In this document: in pieces, positions 33,423-41,740 of the stretch
How positions within the stretch are numbered: the stretch's first letter is position 1
How the letters are laid out: each line of letters starts with the position of its first letter
Origin: Erysipelotrichaceae bacterium
GTDB taxonomy: Bacteria > Bacillota_I > Bacilli_A > Erysipelotrichales > Erysipelotrichaceae
Assembly: GCA_017432895.1 (NCBI GenBank)
Contig: JAFRIG010000063.1
Span: 1 to 61,116 of the forward strand
Length of the DNA stretch: 61,116 bases
Direction: 5' to 3'
Notes under the pieces: generated by a model
The model's input: the letters and a program-made list of their open reading frames with translations, nothing else
Database searches by the model: none
Told to the model about the DNA's origin: nothing
Program-made: the position numbers and the translations under genes

Positions 33423-35462
33423 ATGGCCGAAAAAGTATTCATCTCATATTCCCATCAGGATGCCGCCTGTGCCCATGGTATCGCCAGATACCTGACAAGA
33501 CACGGTTGCGATGTCTGGATCGATTCGCAAAATCTTTCCTTAGGTGACAAATGGGCCAACAGTATCGAGACCGCCCTGGCGCAAGCCGACATCGTCGTTG
33601 GCTTACTTTCCTCGTCTTCCTTAAGAAGAGATGAGGTCTTAAAAGAGATAAACATCTCCTTAAAAAGGATGGAAGAGGAAGGAACCGAGAATTTCCGCCT
33701 CTTCTTCGTCGTCATCGGCCAGATCCATCCCTCCTGGTTCAAAGAAGGTGAAAGTTCGGAAGCCATCAAAAAATACCTGGCTCAGTACCAGTACATCGAA
33801 TTAAGTGCCTATGCCGAGATCACGATCGAAGCGATGAAAAAACTGCTGAGTGCCATTCGACGCAAAGGCTTACAGGAAGGGGACATAAGCACCGTCTTAG
33901 ACAATGGTGAAAACAGCTTCATCAACCAGAACTCCCTGCCGGAAAAGGCCTTTGACAATCGCAGCAGTTCCATCTACTACAAGACCTTCGCCGCCGACCT
34001 GGCCCCTTCTTCCATCTATCCCTTTGCCCTAGACAACCAGTGGCTGCCGGAGATCTTCTATGATCCGAAAAACGATCTGTACAACGATTTTGAAAAGGAA
34101 GGCTTTGCCGCCCCGTTAGTCAAGGAATATCTTTTGGAATACAAGAAAAGAAATTTCGACCTGTCTTTGTTCCAATTCAAACAGGTCGTCATCAAACTGA
34201 ATACTTTATTATATGAACCTTATTTCCAGAACCTCTTATTATCCGATGGCGAAGAAAAAGAAGCGCTGATAAAACTCTTATACAACGGCAGCATCGTTAT
34301 CCTGCTCAATAACGACCAGATGACCCCCTTTATTCACCAGAAGAGTTCCGACCCCGTCAAAGCTCAGGTCTATGAAGCCTGGAATGAGCTGTGCGATGAG
34401 ACTTCGGTCTACTGCATCAGAGAAAACTGGGCCATCTCTTCCGACCAGCACTCCAAGGACTTTCTGCGCTTCTGTTCCAACATGGCCATGGATCATGAAA
34501 ACAATGTCCTGCTTGCCCAAGCCATGCATCTGCCGGAAAACGAGGTCAACCCCTTCCTGGTGACGCTTAAGACCATCTCCATGCAGGCCTTCTGTCAGAC
34601 GCATATGAACGGTACCCAGGCACAAGACAAGGTGGATGACTATTCCCGTTCCGCCTTCTATCAGAACTACATCGTCAGAAACCGCAAAGTCAACGGACTC
34701 GATCCGGTCTATGCCTGTCTCTTCGACCCCAACAAGCCCTTCCATCATGAACTCAAAAGGCTGATCGACATCTACTACAACTCGATCTTCACCAATACCT
34801 TGCAATGTGACGGACTGCTGCCCGATGATGTCAGACCGGAGAACTTCTATCTGAACTCTCTTTATCTGAACAACGGAGAAAAGGAAGTCAGTATCGCTGA
34901 ACTGCAGTACGCCTTCTCCGAATTCTTCCACAACTGTGAGATACTCGATGAGATTACCGACATCGGTGCCAACCTCTATCTGGAGAACTGGGATCTAGGC
35001 AGGATCGTCAGTCTAAGAGAAAAGGAAACATGGTATGAATATGTGGAACTGCTGGAAATGATCAACCGCCGTTCCAATCTGTGGAAAGTCGACTTCAACG
35101 AGATCGAACTGCTGATGAAGCGGCTGCTTAAATGTTTCGATCAAAGCGAAGGCAAACTTGCCAACAAGGACATCGCTTTCAGCTTCAGAGTCTTAGTCGG
35201 ATCCAAAGTCCTGGATATCGTCAAGACATCCAAAGTTTCTAAGATCAAAGAGTATGGCGGATCCTTTGCCGATCCCGGTCGCATCCCGCTCAAAGTCCTG
35301 TTCTGTGTCGGTGATCTGACCAGGGAAGACAGAAAAGATCTGATCTTCCTACCGGTGACGCTGTTCAACGGCCGCATCGATACCAGTGACGGCAACGGCT
35401 TCTTCAACAGTCTCAAGGACTTCATGATCAAACAGTGCGACTTTGTCGAAATAAATCAGTAA
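33423..35462 (+). CDS. TIR-domain protein with long uncharacterised C-terminal region
   Basis: 679 aa. Residues 1-150 are a TIR domain: KVFISYSHQDAA, DVWIDSQNLSLGDKW, IVVGLLSSSSLRRDEVLKEINISL. Glu 75, in LKEINISL, sits where catalytic TIR domains have the NADase Glu, so NAD cleavage is plausible. The remaining 520 residues are soluble, rich in aromatic and acidic residues, and match nothing I recognise; they could be a sensor. No membrane segment or signal peptide. Strong GGAGGTAAG before the ATG. Neighbours are the RyR membrane protein (divergent) and a Cys-rich receptor-like gene (convergent). Confidence 0.85.
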   Translation: MAEKVFISYSHQDAACAHGIARYLTRHGCDVWIDSQNLSLGDKWANSIETALAQADIVVGLLSSSSLRRDEVLKEINISLKRMEEEGTENFRLFFVVIGQIHPSWFKEGESSEAIKKYLAQYQYIELSAYAEITIEAMKKLLSAIRRKGLQEGDISTVLDNGENSFINQNSLPEKAFDNRSSSIYYKTFAADLAPSSIYPFALDNQWLPEIFYDPKNDLYNDFEKEGFAAPLVKEYLLEYKKRNFDLSLFQFKQVVIKLNTLLYEPYFQNLLLSDGEEKEALIKLLYNGSIVILLNNDQMTPFIHQKSSDPVKAQVYEAWNELCDETSVYCIRENWAISSDQHSKDFLRFCSNMAMDHENNVLLAQAMHLPENEVNPFLVTLKTISMQAFCQTHMNGTQAQDKVDDYSRSAFYQNYIVRNRKVNGLDPVYACLFDPNKPFHHELKRLIDIYYNSIFTNTLQCDGLLPDDVRPENFYLNSLYLNNGEKEVSIAELQYAFSEFFHNCEILDEITDIGANLYLENWDLGRIVSLREKETWYEYVELLEMINRRSNLWKVDFNEIELLMKRLLKCFDQSEGKLANKDIAFSFRVLVGSKVLDIVKTSKVSKIKEYGGSFADPGRIPLKVLFCVGDLTREDRKDLIFLPVTLFNGRIDTSDGNGFFNSLKDFMIKQCDFVEINQ

Positions 35463-35469
35463 CATAACT

Positions 35470-35491
35470 AAGGCCACCAGACGGTGGCCTT
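35470..35491. terminator. Terminator between TIR gene and Cys-rich receptor gene
   Basis: AAGGCCACC/GGTGGCCTT, 9-bp stem, 4-base loop; T-rich downstream on the plus strand. Confidence 0.8.
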
Positions 35492-35514
35492 AAGTATCTT
35501 TATACTATTTTTTA

Positions 35515-37242
35515 TCAGTCTTTATTGACCAGATCGGAAACGACCTCGACGATATCCTTAGCACCATCGACACCATAGCGGTGTTCATTGGCACCGGCCT
35601 CCTCATCAATAGCCGCCTTGATGGAATCGACATCATCCACCAGACCCGCTACCGAAGCCACGGTATCATAACCCAGGATCGAAGCGATATCGCTAATGAT
35701 CGTCGCCGTCTCCGAGACACCTATTTCATCACTCTCCAGTGTCGACTTGATATCCCGGCCTGCGACATAGACATCGATCACCGTCGAAACCACCGGAATA
35801 CCCAGGGCATCGGCGATCGCCCCGATATTGCCTAACTGTTCATCGGTCTTCATATCCGGCTTGATCACCGGCAGAACCAGTTTGACCATCATGACATCGG
35901 GATTGCTGCCGCTTTGGGCGAAACCGACGATCTGTTTCTCCTTGACCATTTCCTTGAGCTTATCCTTATTCTGCCTCAGATACTCCTCACTGCAGACATA
36001 AGCCCAGGTCTGATCAGCCAGTACTTCGCCTTCCTTCTTGGTCTCAAGATCAGCCAAAGTCTCATCACTATCGACATCGAGAATGATCAGATCAGGTCCG
36101 TTTTCTTCAACGCAGGTTTCCAGTTCTTCATATTCGCAATTGGAGATTGCCAGGAAACGTTTGGACTTGAGCTTCTTCAGTAATTCCTCATCACTTCCAC
36201 AATAGACGATAGTCTTGTCTTCAAAAGACAGCTTGACCTTTTCCAGAACTTTCTTCGGCGACTTCTTCAGCCGTTTCTTCCTGGCCTTCAATGCCCACAA
36301 GGCTCCGGCACCGGCTACGGCCGCCAGACCACCACCGGTGACGATGATCTTTGTCGGATCGAGTTTCGGGATCAGCTGTTCAATGCGATCACCGCATCTC
36401 TTGCACAATTTGTATTCGATACCCTCTTGGGTATAGGAGGCTTCTCTTTCCAATGTCCATTCACTTGGATAGTCATGGCCTAAAGCTGCGATCGCTTCCG
36501 TAACGGTCTCATTACATCTCTTGCATACAGCCTCCTGGGTTCCCTCAGCGGTACAGGTCGGTTCTTTTATGACCTTTGGATCATCAAGATCATGGCCCAA
36601 GGCCGGGAAAATGATCTTTGTTTCCTTGTCTCCCCTTGTACAGGTACCGATCCTGTGACCCTGTTGCGTACAGGTAGGTTCCAGTTCATCATATTCCATA
36701 TCATGGCCTAAAGCCTCGATCTTCTTGGTGTATTTATCATTACAGCGGGTACAGGTATAAGTTCTGACGCCGTCTTCCGTACAGGTGGCTTCCTTGGTGA
36801 TCTTGGAAGTGTAATTGTGACCAAGGGCAGCTGTTGCGGAATCGTAATGATCACCGCATCTGCTGCAGGTATATCGTATCGTTCCTTCTGCTGTGCAGGT
36901 GGCTGCAACAAGCGTTGCGGCATTATAATCATGACCCAGGGCGGGTATTTGTACTTCGTTTTGATATACCGAATTATCTTGTTCTACATGAGCATCCGTA
37001 TTATTACATTCAACAATTCCCCAACCTGAAGAAGTACATGTTGGTCCCATACCCTCAATTTCGATAACCGTTAATGTGTTACCGCACCAGGGACATTTGG
37101 CAGTTGCCGCTTCGACTTCATACACATGTACATGGAAAAGATGATCGTGTTCATCTTCCTGTTCGTGATCATGGAAGATAGCATAGGAAAAACCGCTGAA
37201 TATCATGATCAACACCAAAAACTTTATCAGATACTTTTTCAT
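35515..37242 (-). CDS. Exported Cys-rich repeat protein with one membrane helix and a receiver-like cytosolic region
   Basis: 575 aa. Signal peptide (about residues 1-22), a His/Asp/Glu stretch HDHEQEDEHDHLFH, a zinc-ribbon-like CPWCGNTL, then five repeats of about 35 residues with the pattern CTxxG...CxRC...ALGHD (about 90-290). A membrane helix at about 297-318 is followed by a basic stop-transfer segment. The cytosolic part begins KTIVYCGSDEELL and contains PDLIILDVDSDE, resembling a response-regulator receiver core, then an Asp/Ile/Val-rich domain I cannot place. The layout suggests a metal- or redox-sensing surface receptor, but this is inference. AAAGGAG supports the start. Confidence 0.7.
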   Translation of the reverse strand: MKKYLIKFLVLIMIFSGFSYAIFHDHEQEDEHDHLFHVHVYEVEAATAKCPWCGNTLTVIEIEGMGPTCTSSGWGIVECNNTDAHVEQDNSVYQNEVQIPALGHDYNAATLVAATCTAEGTIRYTCSRCGDHYDSATAALGHNYTSKITKEATCTEDGVRTYTCTRCNDKYTKKIEALGHDMEYDELEPTCTQQGHRIGTCTRGDKETKIIFPALGHDLDDPKVIKEPTCTAEGTQEAVCKRCNETVTEAIAALGHDYPSEWTLEREASYTQEGIEYKLCKRCGDRIEQLIPKLDPTKIIVTGGGLAAVAGAGALWALKARKKRLKKSPKKVLEKVKLSFEDKTIVYCGSDEELLKKLKSKRFLAISNCEYEELETCVEENGPDLIILDVDSDETLADLETKKEGEVLADQTWAYVCSEEYLRQNKDKLKEMVKEKQIVGFAQSGSNPDVMMVKLVLPVIKPDMKTDEQLGNIGAIADALGIPVVSTVIDVYVAGRDIKSTLESDEIGVSETATIISDIASILGYDTVASVAGLVDDVDSIKAAIDEEAGANEHRYGVDGAKDIVEVVSDLVNKD

Positions 37243-37395
37243 ATTCGGACTCCTTTGATTGGCTGATACAAAAGAAAATTATAATAAACGATCGGACAAC
37301 TTCAGTATACCATGGATACAATTTCAGATTCTTATTCGTTTTTTCTGATTAGACAAATATGCTTTAATTGTCTAGCAGTCATTTGACATAAGGAT

Positions 37396-37425
37396 TTAAA
37401 AAAGACCTGCTTCATTGCAGATCCT
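37396..37425 (-). terminator. Terminator of the second Rpn gene
   Basis: GATCTGC/GCAGGTC stem with one G-T pair and a T6 tail on the minus strand. Confidence 0.7.
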
Positions 37426-37433
37426 TGTATGAG

Positions 37434-38351
37434 CTATGCTCTTGTTTCGCTGATCGTCGTCAGCTGCTTTTCCAGCTCTTCGATCTTAGCACTCAGTTCG
37501 CTGATCTTGTTCAGATACAGTTCCATTAAGTGTTTCTTATAATACTCCTCGTAGTATTTCTGATAATATTCTTTGTAGTATTCGCTCCAATACTCACTAG
37601 TGGTATCTTCCCACTTCTTGCGTTCCTTTTCCTCGTCCCATTCGGTAAACAACATGCCGGTCACCTCCGCTCTGTTTTTCTCAATTAACGGTTTGATCTG
37701 AAAATCCTCAGGCATCTCAATTATAACGTTTTCCATAGCGCTTTCCAGGCTCCCGGTCCTGGCACTTTCAGACCTGATCGAAGATACGAACCAGGCGTAT
37801 TCATACAGTTCTTTGCATCTGTTCAACAGTTCCATATTATGTCTGAAATTGATATTGATCATTCTTACCTGCAGATCAATATCAGCCTGCTTGGTATTGA
37901 TGAAACTGTCTGAAAGCTTCAGGATCCTTTCTTCGCCGATATCTTCTAGTCCGTTATAGAAAACCACGAAGCGGGGCGTTGGCAGCATCTTCCTTTTTCG
38001 GGCATATAACGATTCCTTCTCCTCCTGCAGATATGCCTCATAAAGCCAAGAAAGATATACCAGCATTCTGAGGGGAATAGTGGACGAATAAGTCGACTGA
38101 TGTTCGTAGATATTCATCTGTCCGTCGATGATAAAAGAAACATCGTTTTTCCTTCCCAGATAGAAGAAATCGTCGATCGTATTGAAAATGATGTCATCCG
38201 GATCCTTAAGATCGCTGTCGTTCATTGCGTTGTATAAGGAAAGCGCAAACTTCTTGTTTTTTCCAAACAGGAATATAAACAAGGAATCCTTGTAATTGCG
38301 TTTGACGGTGCTGTATTTATCGGAATTTATGATCAGGTCATTTTCAATCAT
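37434..38351 (-). CDS. Rpn family/PD-(D/E)XK nuclease-like protein
   Basis: 305 aa. DSLFIFLFGKNKKFALSLYNAM, the catalytic-looking NDVSFIIDGQMNIYEHQS block, PRFVVFYNGLED and IININFRHN-like core fit the Rpn/transposase_31-related nuclease group. The C-terminus is a very Tyr/Lys/Glu-rich helix (EYYKEYYQKYYEEYYKK) and a coiled coil. AGGAGG lies 9 bases before ATG 38351, so a longer frame from 38381 is rejected. Monocistronic. Its tail is unrelated to the KLGKDEGF tail of the first Rpn gene. Confidence 0.75.
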   Translation of the reverse strand: MIENDLIINSDKYSTVKRNYKDSLFIFLFGKNKKFALSLYNAMNDSDLKDPDDIIFNTIDDFFYLGRKNDVSFIIDGQMNIYEHQSTYSSTIPLRMLVYLSWLYEAYLQEEKESLYARKRKMLPTPRFVVFYNGLEDIGEERILKLSDSFINTKQADIDLQVRMININFRHNMELLNRCKELYEYAWFVSSIRSESARTGSLESAMENVIIEMPEDFQIKPLIEKNRAEVTGMLFTEWDEEKERKKWEDTTSEYWSEYYKEYYQKYYEEYYKKHLMELYLNKISELSAKIEELEKQLTTISETRA

Positions 38352-38383
38352 ATGATTTATCCTCCTGATCATTCTTTGCATAA

Positions 38384-38416
38384 AAACCGCATTTCCTAAA
38401 CGAAATGACGGGTTTT
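38384..38416 (-). terminator. Terminator-like hairpin in the 5' region of the Rpn gene, possible attenuator
   Basis: On the minus strand AACCC-GT-CATTTC pairs with GAAATG-C-GGTT around a 6-base loop, followed by T5, about 32 bases before the start codon. A separate terminator for the upstream gene lies at 38478-38498, so this one is in the leader or is a second barrier. Confidence 0.5.
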
Positions 38417-38477
38417 TAAACTTTTTGAACTGTTTATTGGTTAAGGAAGGTATATATTAGCCAAATTCGATCCAGAT

Positions 38478-38498
38478 TAAAACCGCCAGATGGCGGTT
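38478..38498 (-). terminator. Terminator of the CDP-alcohol phosphatidyltransferase gene
   Basis: AACCGCC/GGCGGTT, 4-base loop, T tail on the minus strand. Confidence 0.7.
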
Positions 38499-38513
38499 GT
38501 GTAAATAATTTAT

Positions 38514-39047
38514 CTAAGCCTGTCTGAAGGTCTGATCCGTATCGTTCCAGTTTCTGACGATGTATATGGCCTCATCGAAGATAGCCGTAAATGCCACAAA
38601 CAGAATGAACAACGAATAAGGGATCAGATAGCGGTTAGATACCGTGAAGGGCAGGAAAAACATCAACAGGCCCGTCAGTTTATTGAAAAGGGTGTGCCTG
38701 CTTAAGAAGTAACCTTTACGCAGACCAACGGCCGCATAGCACAGGATACGCAAGCCTACCGCCAAATAGATCAGTACGAACATGTAGGCGGGGAAGCGTT
38801 TACGCAGGTACTTCAGGATCTTGAACATCATCGTCGTATAAAACGAAAGATCGGAAATGCTGTCAAGCTTTGAACCCAAAGCCGAAACCGTCTTGGTCTT
38901 GCGAGCGATAAAACCATCCAGCAGATCGGAGATCCCGCACCAGATATAGATGAGGAAAAATTCCCATGATAAAGACTCGGTAAAGGCCAGGGCGATCGTA
39001 CCGAGCAGACGGCTGATAGTGATGATGTTCGCAAGATTCTTTTTCAT
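38514..39047 (-). CDS. CDP-alcohol phosphatidyltransferase family protein
   Basis: 177 aa integral membrane enzyme. The signature D-G-x2-A-R-x8-G-x3-D-x3-D is complete in LLDGFIARKTKTVSALGSKLDSISD-type sequence near residue 45, here seen as DGFIAR, then GSKLDSISD. About five membrane helices. It transfers a phosphatidyl group from CDP-diacylglycerol to an alcohol; PgsA-like or another head group. ATG 39053 and 39047 are both possible; TATAAT at 39058-39063 is only 4 or 10 bases away, favouring 39047. Confidence 0.85.
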   Translation of the reverse strand: MKKNLANIITISRLLGTIALAFTESLSWEFFLIYIWCGISDLLDGFIARKTKTVSALGSKLDSISDLSFYTTMMFKILKYLRKRFPAYMFVLIYLAVGLRILCYAAVGLRKGYFLSRHTLFNKLTGLLMFFLPFTVSNRYLIPYSLFILFVAFTAIFDEAIYIVRNWNDTDQTFRQA

Positions 39048-39057
39048 ATCCATTGTA

Positions 39058-39063
39058 ATTATA
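39058..39063 (-). promoter_or_regulatory. -10 box immediately before a start codon
   Basis: Exact TATAAT on the minus strand, 10 bases before ATG 39047 (4 before ATG 39053). Implies a leader of about 4 bases. Confidence 0.45.
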
Positions 39064-39083
39064 ACAGATAGTACTGTTTGGTT

Positions 39084-39695
39084 TTATTCAGATGCATCAA
39101 GATCTGTAAAGGTGCTGACAAATTCTTCATCCACCGCTTTTAAGACTTCATCTCTGATCTTTTCCGGCAGTATCTCATAGGCTGTTTCATACAGCTCCTT
39201 ACAATGAAAATCAAAGGAAAGGATATGTTTCTTTTCGGTGTTTGCGACCTTTTCTTCCTCGGCCTTGGCCGACCAGACAAAGATACAGTTAGCTTCACCC
39301 TGACCGATGGTCTGTCTCACATCCAGATCAAAGTTCCCGGCAAAACCTTCACAGATCGCCTTGTCGATATAGCGACAGTAGTAGGGACCATAGTCCAGTA
39401 AATCATATCTGACCCAACTGTCATACCAGGCACATTTGGAAACGATGGATGTCGTATCGTTTTCGCCATAATAAAGCTTAGAAAGGTTCTCCCCTTCTTT
39501 TCCTTTCCACTCCCCGTTGATGAAGAAAGCGTTCATGTCTCTGACTGAACTGTTGGCCGCCATCCTTCTTCCTCTTTTAAGGCCATAGGCTGTGGTGATC
39601 TCTTCGATCAGTTTTTCCCCTTCTTCCATATCGGTGCTAGCGAGGATGTGCTTGCACAAAAGGGCGTAGAGTACCGCGTGGTGTCTTATTTCCAT
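39084..39695 (-). CDS. L-2-amino-thiazoline-4-carboxylic acid hydrolase-like protein
   Basis: 203 aa. DLLDYGPYYCRYIDKAICEGF, QTIGQGEANCIFVWS and the N-terminal helical region with GRRMAANS resemble the ATC hydrolase family (PF14196-type), which in one species opens a thiazoline ring on the way to cysteine. Many family members are uncharacterised. No Shine-Dalgarno; a weak TTAAAT box is 7 bases upstream. Confidence 0.7.
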   Translation of the reverse strand: MEIRHHAVLYALLCKHILASTDMEEGEKLIEEITTAYGLKRGRRMAANSSVRDMNAFFINGEWKGKEGENLSKLYYGENDTTSIVSKCAWYDSWVRYDLLDYGPYYCRYIDKAICEGFAGNFDLDVRQTIGQGEANCIFVWSAKAEEEKVANTEKKHILSFDFHCKELYETAYEILPEKIRDEVLKAVDEEFVSTFTDLDASE

Positions 39696-39702
39696 ACTTC
39701 TA

Positions 39703-39708
39703 ATTTAA
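39703..39708 (-). promoter_or_regulatory. Weak -10-like box, start codon 7 bases away
   Basis: TTAAAT on the minus strand, 4/6 match, before ATG 39695. Confidence 0.25.
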
Positions 39709-39711
39709 CAT

Positions 39712-39742
39712 GAAAAAGAAGCCCTTAGTTTTAGCGGCTTCT
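39712..39742 (-). terminator. Terminator of the YdcF-family gene
   Basis: AGAAGCC/GGCTTCT stem, 12-base loop, T5 tail on the minus strand. Confidence 0.75.
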
Positions 39743-39762
39743 TAATTTCTCTTTAAGATGGA

Positions 39763-41019
39763 TCATTTAAAAGACAGGTAGGTCATGAATGCGTACAAGA
39801 TGATCATGGTACCAAGGATGACTATCTGTTTGACCCGATGCTGCGTCAATAGACCGACGAATTCCCTGACGGCCGCATTTGGCCAGAAGTACCACTTCGT
39901 TTTGGCTCCGATACCTTCGGCCTTCATCCCGGCCCGTCTGGCATACAGTCCGCCCCGGAAGACGTGGTAGTTGGTGGTGGAAAAGGCCACCTTGCCTTCC
40001 TTGTTTATTGTCTCGATCTTCTCTTTGGAAAAACGCATGTTCTCCATCGTATTGACCGACTTGTCTTCCTCAACGATGAATTCTTCCTTTATCCCTTTGG
40101 ACAGCAGATAGTTTTTCATTGCCGCAGCTTCCGCCACGATCTCATCGGGACCCTGACCGCCGGAAAGAATGAAGATGAGATCCCTGCCGGTAGCTTCCTT
40201 CTGTTTATTGGCAAAGTCCAGAGCTCTGTCGATCCTGCCCTGCAGCAAAGGAAGCGGGGTACCATCTTCCCTGATCCCGCAGCCCAGGATGATCATAAAG
40301 TCCTTATCGTAAGAGGGCTCATAGCTGGCTGTTATCGCATCGACGATGATGGTCCCTATCAGCATGCATTCAAAATAGAGATATACAGCCGACAGTATAT
40401 TGACAAACATGTCATGCATCATTACTTCGTAGTAGCTGCCTGTGGCATACATATCCGCCACAAAAAGATAGATCTCGCCAATGGTCAGGAAAAGGGAAAG
40501 CACGATGCCCAGGACATTGCTTAGGCTGTAGCCTTCTTTTTTCAACAGTACCGCATTGGACAAACGAAGTAACAGCGAAAATATAAGAATGAACGGTGCC
40601 GTCAGCAACATGTAGTTTCTAGCTGAATTGTAGATAAGCGAAAGCACCGAACGGCCACTGTAGCTGTCGGGCTTAGTGATCATCATGATCAGCACAACGA
40701 CACCGGTCATAAATATGAAAGCCGTGAAGATCGCAAAACCGATATAGTAGATCGAATTGTAGGAATAGGGATTGTATTTAAGCTGTCTGATGAAGGCTCT
40801 GATCAGAAGGATCAGGGCTATCAGCAGATAGATATCGATCAAAAGCGCCATGACGATCTCCCCGTTTCTGACCTGTTTGGAAAGCAGCAGTTCGGGGGCA
40901 TACAGCGCCGGTCTTAAGGTCTTAAAATAATAAAAAACCATGCTGATGACCAGTATCAGCGTCGGGATCAGCAGGGCATAGAGCTTCGGTTTTTTATTGA
41001 TCGTAAAAAAGCGCAACAT
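39763..41019 (-). CDS. YdcF/SanA/ElyC family membrane protein
   Basis: 418 aa. The first 220 residues hold about six membrane helices; the C-terminal domain is DUF218: IILGCGIREDG, GRIDRALDFAN, FILSGGQGPDEIVAEAAAMKNYL, EDKSVNTMENMRFSK, STTNYHVFRGGLYARRAGM. Related proteins act in envelope carrier-lipid or barrier functions. A last helix closes the protein. TATAAT lies 11 bases before the ATG. Confidence 0.88.
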   Translation of the reverse strand: MLRFFTINKKPKLYALLIPTLILVISMVFYYFKTLRPALYAPELLLSKQVRNGEIVMALLIDIYLLIALILLIRAFIRQLKYNPYSYNSIYYIGFAIFTAFIFMTGVVVLIMMITKPDSYSGRSVLSLIYNSARNYMLLTAPFILIFSLLLRLSNAVLLKKEGYSLSNVLGIVLSLFLTIGEIYLFVADMYATGSYYEVMMHDMFVNILSAVYLYFECMLIGTIIVDAITASYEPSYDKDFMIILGCGIREDGTPLPLLQGRIDRALDFANKQKEATGRDLIFILSGGQGPDEIVAEAAAMKNYLLSKGIKEEFIVEEDKSVNTMENMRFSKEKIETINKEGKVAFSTTNYHVFRGGLYARRAGMKAEGIGAKTKWYFWPNAAVREFVGLLTQHRVKQIVILGTMIILYAFMTYLSFK

Positions 41020-41030
41020 AAACTACATCC

Positions 41031-41036
41031 ATTATA
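41031..41036 (-). promoter_or_regulatory. -10 box, start codon 11 bases away
   Basis: Exact TATAAT on the minus strand before ATG 41019; the predicted leader is about 5 bases. Confidence 0.4.
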
Positions 41037-41070
41037 AAGAAAACAGCCACGCTTTTACACGTGACTGTCT
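41037..41070 (-). terminator. Terminator of the YkvA-like gene
   Basis: ACAGTCACG/CGTGGCTGT stem, 8-base loop, T-rich tail on the minus strand. Confidence 0.75.
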
Positions 41071-41083
41071 TTAAAGCTATAGA

Positions 41084-41485
41084 TTATTCTTTTTCTTTAG
41101 CTTCACGCCACTTCGCATAGGTCTCAAGCTCTTGCGTGTTAAGCTGTAAAGCCAGACCCAGGACGGCCAGATCATCGACAGCACCGATCACAGGGATCTT
41201 GTCGGGGATCAGATCCTTGCCCTTAAGCATGTAGACCAGAGCACCTACCATTGAAACGACGACCTTAGGTGATACTTCCGTATACTCCTTGGCGATGTAG
41301 CTGCGGATCATCGAGAACATCAGCGGCAGCTTTGCGGCATATTCGCCGACACCCGGGATCTCAGCCAGTTTCTTTTCCGCACTCTGCAGGATATTCTCCA
41401 ACGCAGCCGTATCCTTCATGATACCTTCAACTTTGGAAGCGGAATCGTTCAGCAATTCCTGTATTTTCTCTTTATCGAAATCCAT
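41084..41485 (-). CDS. YkvA family (DUF1232) protein
   Basis: 133 aa. An N-terminal helical region is followed by the DUF1232 core VVSMVGALVYMLKGKDLIPDKIPVIGAVDDLAVLG (given in two parts: GALVYMLKGKDLIPD and PVIGAVDDLAVLG). Function unknown; the core is a membrane-associated hairpin in other members. AAGGAGGA supports the start. Confidence 0.85.
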   Translation of the reverse strand: MDFDKEKIQELLNDSASKVEGIMKDTAALENILQSAEKKLAEIPGVGEYAAKLPLMFSMIRSYIAKEYTEVSPKVVVSMVGALVYMLKGKDLIPDKIPVIGAVDDLAVLGLALQLNTQELETYAKWREAKEKE

Positions 41486-41521
41486 TGTAAATCCTCCTTA
41501 TCGATCAATTATAATAATACC

Positions 41522-41692
41522 TCAGAAAACAAAGGTGTGGCAGATCAACACGTCGCGGTTTTTGAAGTGATCCAAGTAAGACTTGACAAGCAATCGTGCC
41601 AAATCGATATATCTATATAGTTCGGGATCTGTTGCGATAACTCTGCGAGAGACTTGATATACCATTCTTGGGGAAATATAGCCGTTTTTCAT
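41522..41692 (-). CDS. Small hypothetical protein, 56 aa
   Basis: An uninterrupted frame from ATG 41692 to TGA in the 255-base gap between the YkvA and DUF2130 genes. It begins MKNGYISPRMVYQVSRR and ends VLICHTFVF, with a helix-forming DPELYRYIDLARLLVKSYL in the middle. Composition looks protein-like. No clear Shine-Dalgarno (GAG 12 bases upstream), and it follows the DUF2130 terminator, so expression is uncertain. Confidence 0.4.
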   Translation of the reverse strand: MKNGYISPRMVYQVSRRVIATDPELYRYIDLARLLVKSYLDHFKNRDVLICHTFVF

Positions 41693-41713
41693 AATCTAAA
41701 AACTCGCAGCCAG

Positions 41714-41740
41714 ATAAAAAGCTAAGCGCATCCGCATAGC
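41714..41740 (-). terminator. Terminator of the DUF2130 gene
   Basis: GCTATGCG/CGCTTAGC stem with one mismatch, 4-base loop, T5 tail on the minus strand. Confidence 0.7.

Noticed and set aside
36600..36950. Short plus-strand frames across the Cys-repeat gene
   Set aside because: They are shadows of the repetitive coding sequence on the other strand.
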